Below, piece after piece: positions 27,212-35,145 of a DNA stretch of 64,000 nucleotides; positions within the stretch are counted from its first letter, which is position 1, and every line of letters begins with the position of its first letter. The stretch covers positions 1 to 64,000 of the forward strand of contig JALOBX010000003.1 of NCBI GenBank assembly GCA_023228065.1, written 5' to 3'. A program made the position numbers and the translations under genes. Below the pieces are notes generated by a model. That model did no database searches. It was not told the origin of the DNA and saw nothing but the letters and a program-made list of their open reading frames with translations. Source of the DNA: Candidatus Pacearchaeota archaeon. GTDB taxonomy: Archaea; Nanoarchaeota; Nanoarchaeia; Pacearchaeales; GW2011-AR1.

Positions 27212-27379
27212 TTATTTAGCCTCAAATACTATATTGTTATCTAATCTTTTTTTGTTATTTGGAAAAGGCTTTCGATGATCAAATTCACCAGATTGTATTT
27301 GTAAAGGAATTCCTTTAGGAAAAGCTTTACAAGTTAAAAGAGATTTACGATGTTTGCATTCATTACAAGAAACTTGCAT
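27212..27379 (-). CDS. Small Cys/His protein, C-A-F-P-K-G-I-P family
   Basis: 55 residues. CNEC near the start, CKAFPKGIP in the middle, FDHRKPFPNN, ending in IVFEAK. Same C-C-C-H pattern as 2792, 29463, 36123 and 48833. Too short for common gene-calling cut-offs, but the conserved motif supports it. Function unknown. Confidence 0.6.
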   Translation of the reverse strand: MQVSCNECKHRKSLLTCKAFPKGIPLQIQSGEFDHRKPFPNNKKRLDNNIVFEAK

Positions 27380-27381
27380 GT

Positions 27382-28173
27382 TTATTCCTTTATTATAGTA
27401 ACTTTTTTAGGATCAAAAATAAGAACTTGGTTACCACCTACAGAAAATGAATGAGAATAATCATCTTCAATTATAATAGCATCATAACCAACATTTTCAA
27501 GTGCTTTTGTTGTAATCTGTTTATACTCTGAATAAGTAAAATCCTTTGGAACCATTGTCTTTATGAAAATATTTGAACCTCTTGGATTTTCTTTGTATAA
27601 ATAACTTTTATTTTTAATCTCAGAAATTAGTTTTTTAACTTCTTCTTTAATCTTTGGGTATTTTTCAGTTAGAATTTCCATAGATGAATCATTATATTTT
27701 TTTATATCTTTTGTGGTTATATACACTGGATTTTTAATATTAATTTTACAAATAAATTGTTTAGAAAATTCATTCAGATACATATCAGAAGATTTTTTAT
27801 CTAAAGATAGATAAATACCTCTTCCCCATAATGAACCAAATCCTTTACTTGTATTTTTTATTTTTAAACCACCACGTTCGATATCTTCAATAGTTTCATC
27901 AACATCTTCTCTAGTAACATGGAAACAATCAGTTTTAACAATACTATTTCTTGACCATTTTTCTGCTTCTTTTTTTGTCATTACTGGTTCCCAAATATTT
28001 TTATTGTCTTGAACTTTCTTTTTTATTTTTTGACCAACTTTAGTAAGCTTTACTATTCTTCTTGTTCCTTCTTTAATAGAAGTAATTGATTCAATAGTAT
28101 CCCGCTTATCAGGATTTGGATCCTTAAAAGGAGGGCTCGGTTCTTTTCTTTCTCTTGGTCCTGGAAAACTCAT
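27382..28173 (-). CDS. Leader-tagged ADP-ribosyltransferase effector, H-Y (PARP/PolyVal-like) type
   Basis: 263 residues. Leader 1-52 (GPRERKEPSPPFKDPNPDK, RRIVKLTKVGQKIKKKV). The catalytic domain differs from the others: CFHVTRED near residue 82, SLWGRGIYLSLDKKSS near 110, YDAIIIEDDYS and GNQVLIFDPKKV at the end, the layout of H-Y-x type transferases of the PARP/ART-PolyVal kind. No YRG or STS motif is present. So the same leader is attached to two separate transferase lineages. Overlaps the upstream gene by four bases. Confidence 0.78.
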   Translation of the reverse strand: MSFPGPRERKEPSPPFKDPNPDKRDTIESITSIKEGTRRIVKLTKVGQKIKKKVQDNKNIWEPVMTKKEAEKWSRNSIVKTDCFHVTREDVDETIEDIERGGLKIKNTSKGFGSLWGRGIYLSLDKKSSDMYLNEFSKQFICKINIKNPVYITTKDIKKYNDSSMEILTEKYPKIKEEVKKLISEIKNKSYLYKENPRGSNIFIKTMVPKDFTYSEYKQITTKALENVGYDAIIIEDDYSHSFSVGGNQVLIFDPKKVTIIKE

Positions 28174-28403
28174 TCTTTATCTTCCCTAAGCTTAAAATTA
28201 GCACAGTCAAATATAGGAGCAAATGTTCCATACTGCATACTAATACTTTTTATAAGAGCTAGCGCCATACATTCAGTATCAATATCTTTGTAAAAAGACT
28301 TTTCACACCTATTACATAAAGAATAAACTTCAGCTTTGCCTTTAAGATTTTTATCTCCAAAGACTATAAAGTTTTTCTTTCTATATGAAATAATATCTCC
28401 CAT
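28170..28403 (-). CDS. Small Cys-containing hypothetical protein
   Basis: 77 residues from the ATG at 28403 (a GTG at 28430 would add nine residues; neither has a clear ribosome site). Starts MGDIISYRKKNFIVFGDK, then CNRCEKSFY and a single later Cys pair. Possible zinc-binding. Overlaps the effector at 27382 by four bases. Function unknown. Confidence 0.5.
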   Translation of the reverse strand: MGDIISYRKKNFIVFGDKNLKGKAEVYSLCNRCEKSFYKDIDTECMALALIKSISMQYGTFAPIFDCANFKLREDKE

Positions 28404-28476
28404 ATTTAAAAATCCGTATAACTCCCTCACCAGAACACAAAATCAAAATCTTACCAGCTAGGCTCATTAATATTTT

Positions 28477-28800
28477 TTATAAATATTTTGCTTCTTTTGT
28501 TTTAAAATATTCATATTCTTTTTTAGAACCTTCTGAATCTTCCCAACCATTTAAAAGATATAAAGCATCGCATAATTTTGCTAATTCCATTGTCATGGCA
28601 AGAAAATCATTATCACTCAGTTTCTTACAAGTATCATCCCAATGAGCAAATAAATTGTGCGTGCATAAAGGGATAAAACCTTTGGTAGATAATCTTTGAG
28701 CAGCAGCATTTGCTAATGCTATATTCTCTGTTACGTTTCCTCTATATTTACCAGTAATGTAAATGAGAGGTGATTTTTGCCAGTCATGAGAAAGTGTCAT
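28477..28800 (-). CDS. DUF4406 (deoxyribosyltransferase-like) protein
   Basis: 107 residues. PLIYITGKYRGNVTENI at the start, GFIPLCTHNLFAHWDD in the middle, LAKLCDALYLLNGWEDS and EGSKKEYEY near the end: the full DUF4406 pattern, related to nucleoside 2-deoxyribosyltransferases. Overlaps the effector at 28797 by four bases. Proteins of this family are common in phages; their substrate is not established. Confidence 0.75.
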   Translation of the reverse strand: MTLSHDWQKSPLIYITGKYRGNVTENIALANAAAQRLSTKGFIPLCTHNLFAHWDDTCKKLSDNDFLAMTMELAKLCDALYLLNGWEDSEGSKKEYEYFKTKEAKYL

Positions 28801-29462
28801 TTATTAATATAATTCCTATAATTACCAATTACCAAATACTCATAAGTGCTTCTGTTTTTCATATTATTTGGAACATTTCTTTGAATCATTCTGGGAGTAG
28901 CTAAAATCTTATCTACTGGGACTTCAATTTTTATAATCTTATTAATAGAAGCCATTGAATCTTTTATAAATTTTCTAGCATCAGAAATATTATTTGAAAA
29001 ACTATTAATAGGAGAAACTAATGTTTCAAGATTGTTTTCTTCTCCCCTAACACCTCTATATAAAGTTATAGTTTTCTTTTTCGATGTTGATAATTCCTTT
29101 TGAGCTTCATCATACATTGTTTTAGCAATATTTTTATATGTTGACTTTGCTTTGTTTCTTTTATCTTGATCAACTTGATTAATTTGACTTATGTAAGTAT
29201 TAGTATCATTTAAATTAAAAATTTCTTTTACAGCGTCTTTAAGAAATATTCCTTCATCAGACATTGACATTTTATGATAACTTTTTAAAGTTTCATCAAC
29301 TTTTCTATTTGTTACTTTCTTCTTTAATGCTTCACCGATCTTAGTTAGTTTAACAATTTTCTTTCCAGATTTTAAAGAAGCTAAAGCTTTTCCTTTATCA
29401 GGATTTGGATCCTTAAAAGGTGGCGATGGTTCTTTTCTAGGTCTAGGTCCTGGAAAGCTCAT
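28797..29462 (-). CDS. Leader-tagged ADP-ribosyltransferase effector (GNY subtype)
   Basis: 221 residues. Leader 1-50 (GPRPRKEPSPPFKDPNPDK, KKIVKLTKIGEALKKKV). Middle EIFNLNDTNTYISQI resembles the same part of the 10305 and 17258 proteins. Catalytic: ITLYRGV (Arg), PINSFSNN (Ser), STYEYLVIGNYRNY (Glu). Directly followed upstream by the small Cys protein at 29463 and a peptidase effector. Confidence 0.82.
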   Translation of the reverse strand: MSFPGPRPRKEPSPPFKDPNPDKGKALASLKSGKKIVKLTKIGEALKKKVTNRKVDETLKSYHKMSMSDEGIFLKDAVKEIFNLNDTNTYISQINQVDQDKRNKAKSTYKNIAKTMYDEAQKELSTSKKKTITLYRGVRGEENNLETLVSPINSFSNNISDARKFIKDSMASINKIIKIEVPVDKILATPRMIQRNVPNNMKNRSTYEYLVIGNYRNYINK

Positions 29463-29642
29463 TTATTTCTCCTTCTTCTTTTCGAATCTAATTCCATGGT
29501 CTCCTTTAAATGGTTTATGGTGATCAAAACTGCCACTAAGTATTTCATCAGGAATTCCTTTAGGAAAAGCATCACATGGAAGTCCTTTTTCTTCTTTGAA
29601 ATGAATACAATTAACGCAAATAGGCGCTAAATATTGAGTCAT
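29463..29642 (-). CDS. Small Cys/His protein, C-A-F-P-K-G-I-P family
   Basis: 59 residues: CVNCIHF, CDAFPKGIP, SFDHHKPFKGDHGIRFEKKK. Nearly identical to the 2792-2974 protein, so a recent duplication or recombination. Its ATG overlaps the stop of the peptidase effector at 29639. Likely C-C-C-H zinc site; function unknown. Confidence 0.65.
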   Translation of the reverse strand: MTQYLAPICVNCIHFKEEKGLPCDAFPKGIPDEILSGSFDHHKPFKGDHGIRFEKKKEK

Positions 29643-30418
29643 TTTCTCTCCCCAAGAACATCTCTTCTAAATAGTTCAATCATATGATTATCTGTAATAT
29701 TTTCAATATTATTTCCTTTAACATAAGCAAAGTTTGATGCAAAAAATTCTTCTTCATCGTTTAATGAATATGTAGAAACAGCAAAATTTTTATAATATCC
29801 AAAAGCAGCAGTCCTTAAAAATAGGCTTCTATTTTCTTTTTTAATGTTATCACTTAATGTATTGTATAATGCATGACCAAGTTCGTGCGTTATAATTGAT
29901 CTTATTGGATTTTTTGTCATTGGACGCCAACCTTGCTCAACTTCATAATCTATTCTATCGTGCATTTTAGGATCACTCCAAAATTTGGGATTTACAAATA
30001 TACCAAAAGACTTATTAAATAAAGATGAAATCTCATAATGCTCACAAATAACTCTTCCTGCTATTTTTTCAGGTAAAGGTGTTTTTCTTTTATTACCAAT
30101 ATAAGATAATTTACTTGCTACTGTCGGATATTCTTTAGTAAAATCATCTATTGCTCCAAGAATAGAATACATATCTCTAATATTTACATAATCTAAATCT
30201 ATTTTTAATTTGAGATAATTTTCTTTTAAGTATTTTTTTATTTCCTGTCTAGCATCAAATTGACGTTGGACTTTCTTTTTTAAACTCTTTCCTACTTTAG
30301 TAAGCTTTACTATTTTCTTCTTAGATTTTAAAGAAGCTAAAGCTTTTCCTTTGTCAAGATTAGGATCCCTAAAAGGTGGTGATGGCTCTTTTCTTTCTCT
30401 TGGACCTGGAAAGCTCAT
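29639..30418 (-). CDS. Leader-tagged HExxH zinc metallopeptidase effector
   Basis: 259 residues. Leader 1-52 (GPRERKEPSPPFRDPNLDK, KKIVKLTKVGKSLKKKV). ITHELGHALYNTL places HExxH at 178-182, and DEEEFFASNFAYV (221-233) supplies the likely third ligand Glu. The spacing of about 45 residues matches the peptidases at 2977 and 36305. The central region (DFTKEYP, HYEISSLF) is unlike any family I know. Start overlaps the small membrane gene (ATGA). Confidence 0.8.
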   Translation of the reverse strand: MSFPGPRERKEPSPPFRDPNLDKGKALASLKSKKKIVKLTKVGKSLKKKVQRQFDARQEIKKYLKENYLKLKIDLDYVNIRDMYSILGAIDDFTKEYPTVASKLSYIGNKRKTPLPEKIAGRVICEHYEISSLFNKSFGIFVNPKFWSDPKMHDRIDYEVEQGWRPMTKNPIRSIITHELGHALYNTLSDNIKKENRSLFLRTAAFGYYKNFAVSTYSLNDEEEFFASNFAYVKGNNIENITDNHMIELFRRDVLGERK

Positions 30419-30585
30419 CTACTTAATCCCTCATGCAAATCAAGTTTAACATTTTCAAATAATCTATTATACAAATAGCAAAGAAACATTATTATTCCAA
30501 TTATAATTACAAGACCAATAAAAAATACTAAAGAAGATAACCAAACACTTTTAACTATTAAAAGCTTAACTTTGTCTAATATCAT
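30415..30585 (-). CDS. Small single-helix membrane protein
   Basis: 56 residues with one long hydrophobic helix (VWLSSLVFFIGLVIIIGIIM) and a charged C-terminus. It overlaps both neighbours (ATGA into the effector; start inside the secreted protein gene). Below usual length limits but well placed. Could be a lysis or envelope-associated protein. Confidence 0.55.
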   Translation of the reverse strand: MILDKVKLLIVKSVWLSSLVFFIGLVIIIGIIMFLCYLYNRLFENVKLDLHEGLSR

Positions 30586-31006
30586 TTCTTAAGTCATCCA
30601 TAATGAAATAATTTTTCATATTCTTTTCAGGAGGTATTGGGACACCTTCTGGCCAAACAAAATATACTTTTGTAACAATATCTTTAACTCTGGCATCTTT
30701 CAAAGCCGATATAGGAAAATAGAAGTTAATTATAAATGGACCTTTTAAGTTTGCCGTTATAGGAACTTGAACTGTATACTCATAAAGCTTTACATTATTA
30801 ACATCTACGAGTTTACAATAGAAAATGACATCTACTTGGCAATCAAATTCATTTTCTATATTGCCATTATAGATTATGATCAGATCTTCTCCATTTGTAG
30901 TGGCATCTATTTTATCATCCGTAATAACAATAGTTTTAAATTCTTGCTGAGCAAATATGATAGTCGGAAGTAACAAAAAAAGAAAAAGAAGTATAGCTTT
31001 TTTCAT
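30566..31006 (-). CDS. Secreted/periplasmic protein with signal peptide
   Basis: 146 residues. A clear signal peptide: MKKAILLFLFLLLPTIIFA followed by QQ. The mature part is beta-rich (FKTIVITDDKIDATTNGEDLIIIYNG). No Cys after the signal region suitable for a lipobox, so exported rather than lipidated. Exported phage proteins in late regions can block superinfection; function here is unknown. Confidence 0.6.
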   Translation of the reverse strand: MKKAILLFLFLLLPTIIFAQQEFKTIVITDDKIDATTNGEDLIIIYNGNIENEFDCQVDVIFYCKLVDVNNVKLYEYTVQVPITANLKGPFIINFYFPISALKDARVKDIVTKVYFVWPEGVPIPPEKNMKNYFIMDDLRNDIRQS

Positions 31007-31027
31007 TTTGTAACTCCTTAAATTAAA

Positions 31028-31186
31028 CTAAACCTTTTTACTATTTTGTTTTTTCTTGATGACTTCTATGAGTTTCTTTTTAATTTCTATAGGAAGAAAA
31101 TCTCCTTCAAGCCATAATTCTAAATCTTTACTCTTGCCATCTTTTCCTATATAGCACGGAAAAGATTTTAACTCTTCTTTTTTCAT
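31028..31186 (-). CDS. Small hypothetical protein
   Basis: 52 residues (MKKEELKSFPCYIGKDGKSK ... WLEGDFLPIEIKKKLIEVIK). Its ATG overlaps the stop of the acetyltransferase effector (ATGA), supporting translation. No motif recognised. Confidence 0.55.
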   Translation of the reverse strand: MKKEELKSFPCYIGKDGKSKDLELWLEGDFLPIEIKKKLIEVIKKKQNSKKV

Positions 31187-31851
31187 ATAAGTCCTTCTTT
31201 TTTAAGTTTTTCTAAAGAAATAGTTCCAAGCCAAGAAGAATCCATTAGAACTATAGCTCCTATATTTACGTCCTTATAATGATAAGAAGCTAAATCTTTT
31301 AAAGAATTTATTTTATCTAAGTCACTATTTATTTTATTTAATGTATTTTTGTCTTTAGAAAATTCTAGTTGTAATGTTGCTTTTCCTAATTCTTTTAGGA
31401 AAGTTAAGTCTTTAGGTTGTTTTAATTCAGCTCCCATTAATGCCCAAATATATCCACCATGAGTAGAGCCAGCTTTAAAATTAACTGTTTTAAAACCATT
31501 TTTATAAAAAAGAGTAAATAAATTTTTTATTAATTTAGAAGCAATCCCTTTATTTCTAAAATCTTTTCTAATACGTAAATCAACAAAAATTACTTCTTTA
31601 TCCTTATAACATAGAATACAATTTTCTATTTCTTTAGAAGAAAATTGTAAAACAGTATCTCCTGATTTATTAACTTTAAAAATAGGAACAAATTTTTCTC
31701 TTTCTTTTTTAATTCCTACTAAAGATAAGATGCTTTCTCCAATCTTCTCATTGTTAACTCTTGCTTTTATCTTTTTCCCAATAGCAGTAAGTTTCTTTTT
31801 AGTGTGTGTTCCTTCTGGAGGATTAAACCACCCTGATCCTTCACCGCCCAT
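31183..31851 (-). CDS. Leader-tagged GNAT-family acetyltransferase effector
   Basis: 222 residues. Second-type leader (MGGEGSGWFNPPEGTHTKKK, LTAIGKKIKARV), nearly the same as in the interrupted transferase at 23461. The GNAT core follows: IFVDLRIRKDFRNKGIASKL contains the R-x-x-G-x-A acetyl-CoA loop, then GFKTVNFKAGSTHGG. So one leader variant is joined to a transferase in one gene and an acetyltransferase in another. Target unknown. Start overlaps the stop of the upstream small membrane gene. Confidence 0.78.
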   Translation of the reverse strand: MGGEGSGWFNPPEGTHTKKKLTAIGKKIKARVNNEKIGESILSLVGIKKEREKFVPIFKVNKSGDTVLQFSSKEIENCILCYKDKEVIFVDLRIRKDFRNKGIASKLIKNLFTLFYKNGFKTVNFKAGSTHGGYIWALMGAELKQPKDLTFLKELGKATLQLEFSKDKNTLNKINSDLDKINSLKDLASYHYKDVNIGAIVLMDSSWLGTISLEKLKKEGLI

Positions 31852-31991
31852 TATATATTTAATCCATTCATGAATTTGACATACATATAAAGAAGAGCAA
31901 TAACAATTCCAACAGCGACTAAAAGAATAGAAGTTGTAATACCACCTAAAACAAAGAGAGTATTTTTAAGTTTGGTGTTCATAGTGCTCAT
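31851..31991 (-). CDS. Small single-helix membrane protein
   Basis: 46 residues (start at 31991 or three codons later at 31982). One hydrophobic helix (LGGITTSILLVAVGIVIALL). Stop overlaps the acetyltransferase start (TAATG), and the start overlaps the head-closure gene. Function unknown. Confidence 0.5.
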   Translation of the reverse strand: MSTMNTKLKNTLFVLGGITTSILLVAVGIVIALLYMYVKFMNGLNI

Positions 31992-32338
31992 TCTCCCTTT
32001 ATGACCCACACGTCGAAAAATTGCAGCCCGCGACGTGGGTGGTCAATCTTTTCAACACTAACAACACGTCCGCTATCAATCAAGGTAACACCATACTTGT
32101 TTACTCCATTACTTACGAGAAAATCAATTCCAATTGTGTTTATATTTGGAAGTAACATCACAGAAAATCCTGTTTGCCAAACTTCACCACGAGCGTCAAC
32201 AATTCTTTTTTGCGTCCCGGTAATAAAACACTGCTGAGAAAAAATTGCTGTACTTGCCATTGTGCGGTCGCCATATTGGTCAACACTTCCAACAGCAAGG
32301 ATGTCTATGCGGTGCAAAAACTTTTTAGGTAAGTCCAT
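31988..32338 (-). CDS. Head closure/head-tail connector protein (probable)
   Basis: 116 residues: FLHRIDILAVGSVDQYGDRT at the start and VDARGEVWQTGFSVMLLPN, then GLQFFDVWVIKG at the end. This is the usual layout of small beta-barrel head-closure proteins (SPP1 gp16 type). Its place between head genes and tail genes agrees. Confidence 0.6.
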   Translation of the reverse strand: MDLPKKFLHRIDILAVGSVDQYGDRTMASTAIFSQQCFITGTQKRIVDARGEVWQTGFSVMLLPNINTIGIDFLVSNGVNKYGVTLIDSGRVVSVEKIDHPRRGLQFFDVWVIKGE

Positions 32339-32340
32339 AA

Positions 32341-33177
32341 TTAATGTATTCCTAAAGTATTTTCATGCCAATGTTCAAAGATCATATTGTTTTTCTTAGC
32401 ATGATTTTTATATGCTTTCATTCTAGCTTTTACTCTTTTATCTTTTAATTGGTACTTTGGTTTGACTTCAATTAATTTTTGACTCAAGTCTTTGTATGTT
32501 ACAAGAATATCTGGAACTGTATACTTGATCATACCTTCATATAAATATTTAATTTTAAATGGTTCTGCTTTATAAAATAATACTGAATCATCTTTTTCTA
32601 ATAAAATGTAAGCTTTCAGTTCATAACTTGAACGATATAATATATTTTGAAAATCATTTTTTACAGAAAAGAAATAACCAATTTTAAAATGTTTATTTAA
32701 ATGAACATTGTTTTTTAAATACCATTCTGCAGTGCTTTTGCTCATCTTTTCTTTTGATTCTTTAGAATGGTGAAAACCTCTTGTTCCTTTATGACTTAAA
32801 CGCAATTTTTCTTTCTGCTCCTCTGTAAATTTATATCCAGTACTACCTATATGCGATGTAATAAGTTTTTGTCTATGTTCCTCTGATAATGGTTTACCTT
32901 TAAACCTTTTACTTACAGATTCTCTAAATTCATCTGTAACTGATAGACCTATATGAGCTTTACTAATTTTTTGTTTAGTTTCATCTGTATGTGTATACCA
33001 ACTTCTAGAAGCTACTATTTTGTCAATTGTCTCTTGGGTATGATGATAACCTTTTCTAGAAGCTTTTCTTTTTTCTATTGTTTCCTGAGATGGAGAAGGT
33101 CTTTTTATTCCAGTGATAGCTTTCCTTATCTTATCTTTTGTTTCCGGAGTTTGTTTAAATCCTGCAGGTCTACTCAT
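32341..33177 (-). CDS. Homing-type endonuclease with NUMOD3 repeats and PD-(D/E)xK domain
   Basis: 278 residues. The first 165 residues hold about seven NUMOD3-type repeats (T.ET..KI..S..G, e.g. HTQETIDKIVASR, LSEEHRQKLITSHIG, HSKESKEKMSKS) that bind DNA. The C-terminal 100 residues fit a PD-(D/E)xK nuclease: YRSSYELKAYILLE, TVPDILVTYKD and KLIEVKPKYQLKD. A free-standing homing endonuclease is likely. It lies between a head-closure gene and a leader effector and could drive gene conversion among effector loci. Confidence 0.75.
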   Translation of the reverse strand: MSRPAGFKQTPETKDKIRKAITGIKRPSPSQETIEKRKASRKGYHHTQETIDKIVASRSWYTHTDETKQKISKAHIGLSVTDEFRESVSKRFKGKPLSEEHRQKLITSHIGSTGYKFTEEQKEKLRLSHKGTRGFHHSKESKEKMSKSTAEWYLKNNVHLNKHFKIGYFFSVKNDFQNILYRSSYELKAYILLEKDDSVLFYKAEPFKIKYLYEGMIKYTVPDILVTYKDLSQKLIEVKPKYQLKDKRVKARMKAYKNHAKKNNMIFEHWHENTLGIH

Positions 33178-33180
33178 GCC

Positions 33181-33852
33181 CTAATCCAAAGCTTTCATCT
33201 GTTTAAGATGACTAAATAAATCTTCTATATTACTATTAACAGCTTTACTTTTTAATGGCGACGTTTCGGGTACTCTTACTATTTCTTCAGCAATTGATCT
33301 CATCGCCCTAGTAGTAAGGAGCATCCCACGTTTTACATTATAACCATTTACATGATTGTCAAAAACTATATCAGATGATTTTATTTTTGTATCCAAGCTG
33401 TTTAGTTCTTTCAATACTCTATATGAATTATCAATAAACTTTTTATCATTATTAGTTTCATATTGTGGTATATCTCTTACATATTCTTTAAGATATTTTT
33501 TAATTAAATGAGCTTCTTCTGGTATATGACCAAAATCACTTATATCCCAATCATTATTTCTTGCCACTTTAATTAAGGAACCAAATATACAATGAAGACT
33601 TTCTTGTATAGAACTAACGCCAGCGTTGTATTCTGTTTTATTATGATATCCAGCATTAGTTCCTATAGTATCAAACATGCTTTTTCTTAAAGCTAATAAT
33701 TTATCATTTGACTTTGCTTTCTTAACTTTCTCTTTTAATATAGATCCAGCCTTAGTTAATCTAACTTTTTGAAGTTTAGACGACTTATCAGGATTAGGGT
33801 CCTTAAAAGGTGGACTTGGTTCTTTATGCGGTCTTGGTCCTGGAAATGTCAT
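33181..33852 (-). CDS. Leader-tagged protein of unknown domain
   Basis: 223 residues. Leader (MTFPGPRPHKEPSPPFKDPN, KVRLTKAGSILKEKV). The remaining 175 residues are helical (AGVSSIQESLHCIFGSLIKV, RDIPQYETNNDKKFIDNS) without transferase, HExxH or GNAT motifs. A new effector fold is possible. There are conserved-looking Lys/Arg near GYNVKRGMLLTTRAMR. Same operon as the other effectors. Confidence 0.65.
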   Translation of the reverse strand: MTFPGPRPHKEPSPPFKDPNPDKSSKLQKVRLTKAGSILKEKVKKAKSNDKLLALRKSMFDTIGTNAGYHNKTEYNAGVSSIQESLHCIFGSLIKVARNNDWDISDFGHIPEEAHLIKKYLKEYVRDIPQYETNNDKKFIDNSYRVLKELNSLDTKIKSSDIVFDNHVNGYNVKRGMLLTTRAMRSIAEEIVRVPETSPLKSKAVNSNIEDLFSHLKQMKALD

Positions 33853-34314
33853 CTACTTTCTATCCTTCATAGCATCTTGAGTTTTCAAGCTTAGTTCATT
33901 ATAAGATTTATATAATTCGTTTACTCTATCTTTTTTACCAAGTCCGCTTTCAACTGCCATTTCCCATTGGAGCCTTTTAAGCTCGAGCTGATTTTTTGTT
34001 ATCTCTCTCTGTTTTTTAACTTCATCACGCTGGTCTGGTGGACCAGCTTTATTAGCCTTTTTGTCAGGCTGTTCAATGATCTTTATTCCAGACCCGGAGC
34101 CACCAAGAATTTTATTAGTACTCTTGGTAGGCTCTTTCTTTTTAACACTTTTTGCAACGGTTTTGTTTTTCAAATCTGTTTTCTTAACAACAGGTTTTGC
34201 TTTTTTAATTTGCTTAGTATCAACCTGTTTAATTTTACCTTTAGATCTAAGATCCTTAATAACAGCTTTTTGTTTCTTAAGATTCCTACCAGTTTTTGGT
34301 TTGGAGTTTTTCAT
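33853..34314 (-). CDS. Lysine-rich protein with coiled-coil C-terminus
   Basis: 153 residues. The first 70 are about 35% Lys with little hydrophobic content (NLKKQKAVIKDLRSKGKIK), a GGSGSG linker at about 71, then a helix (REITKNQLELKRLQWEMAVE). Ends with the leader-like GSGSG element seen in other proteins here. DNA-binding or internal virion protein is plausible. Confidence 0.5.
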   Translation of the reverse strand: MKNSKPKTGRNLKKQKAVIKDLRSKGKIKQVDTKQIKKAKPVVKKTDLKNKTVAKSVKKKEPTKSTNKILGGSGSGIKIIEQPDKKANKAGPPDQRDEVKKQREITKNQLELKRLQWEMAVESGLGKKDRVNELYKSYNELSLKTQDAMKDRK

Positions 34315-34320
34315 AATTTA

Positions 34321-34587
34321 TTACCTTGGATTTATTTTATTTTTTTGATATTTATGTTCAGCTGGATTCCAAATTAAAGGTTGAGGTTTTTTACCAGGAG
34401 ATTTAGCTATTCTTACTAATTTTCTACGAGGATCATTATGGAGCATATTTTTTAATTCTTCTGGAGAATGAATGCTTTCGCCAACTTTAGGTTTGTATTT
34501 TTTAGTTCTTTTAGTAGTAGGCTCCTTCATGCCCTTCCCATTACCCGTACTACCTTTTGGCCATCTCCCAGATCCTGGTCCTCCCAT
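34321..34587 (-). CDS. Short basic protein with third-type leader (MGGPGSGRWPKGS)
   Basis: 88 residues. MGGPGSGRWPKGSTGNGKGM, then a Lys/Arg-rich part (KRTKKYKPKVGESIHSPEEL) and no catalytic domain. GGPGSGR-type starts are frequent in phage head-associated proteins, which supports a virion connection for the other leaders (GPR..., GGEGSG...). Confidence 0.55.
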   Translation of the reverse strand: MGGPGSGRWPKGSTGNGKGMKEPTTKRTKKYKPKVGESIHSPEELKNMLHNDPRRKLVRIAKSPGKKPQPLIWNPAEHKYQKNKINPR

Positions 34588-34600
34588 TGTTATTATCCCC

Positions 34601-34780
34601 TTATCCTTGAACCTTAAACCAAAATTTTTCCAAAGCCCAATACGATGCTCCTACACCACAACTTCCAATCACCCCCATAACTCCAGCAGCAATTCCAAGA
34701 TGCAATATAATTGTAGCACCTACACAAATAGCAGACCATAATGCAGAAAGACTCACGGTTAAAATCAATACTTTTTTCAT
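34601..34780 (-). CDS. Small membrane protein
   Basis: 59 residues from the ATG at 34780 (GGAGA 12 bases upstream); a longer form from TTG at 34900 is possible but unlikely. Two hydrophobic segments: VLILTVSLSALWSAICVGA and LGIAAGVMGVIGSCGVGA, like small holins or envelope proteins. The 120 bases upstream (34781-34902) hold no gene I can support. Confidence 0.5.
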   Translation of the reverse strand: MKKVLILTVSLSALWSAICVGATIILHLGIAAGVMGVIGSCGVGASYWALEKFWFKVQG

Positions 34781-34902
34781 TTTCTTACGTTTCTCCTTTT
34801 CTTTTAAAAATAATTGTTCAACTTTATTTACATAACAAATAAAGTACCAGTTAGGTTTACTTCTTGCTTTAAGAGAATTTGCATCTACATCGCCGTCCAA
34901 TT

Positions 34903-35100
34903 TTATTTAGATTTCTTCTTCTGAATCATGGCCAAGAACTTTTCTTTTGCTGCTACCTGTTTAGGTGACATTTTCTTAGAAGCTTTCTTTTTAGTTGTTG
35001 CTTTTTTCTTCTTAGATGTTCCTGCAGGTGGAAACTTATCATCAGGAAATTCAGGTTCAATTTTGTCTATTACTGGAACTTTAGTACTCTTTTTTGCCAT
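34903..35100 (-). CDS. Lysine-rich small protein
   Basis: 65 residues; C-terminal half is about half Lys (KKKKATTKKKASKKMSPKQV). AAKEKFLAMIQKKKSK at the end. Histone-like composition; part of a cluster of lysine-rich small proteins at 33.8-36.1 kb. Confidence 0.55.
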   Translation of the reverse strand: MAKKSTKVPVIDKIEPEFPDDKFPPAGTSKKKKATTKKKASKKMSPKQVAAKEKFLAMIQKKKSK

Positions 35101-35145
35101 TTTAATTTCTCCTTTTTAGTTAAATATTGCTTTATATATTTAGCC

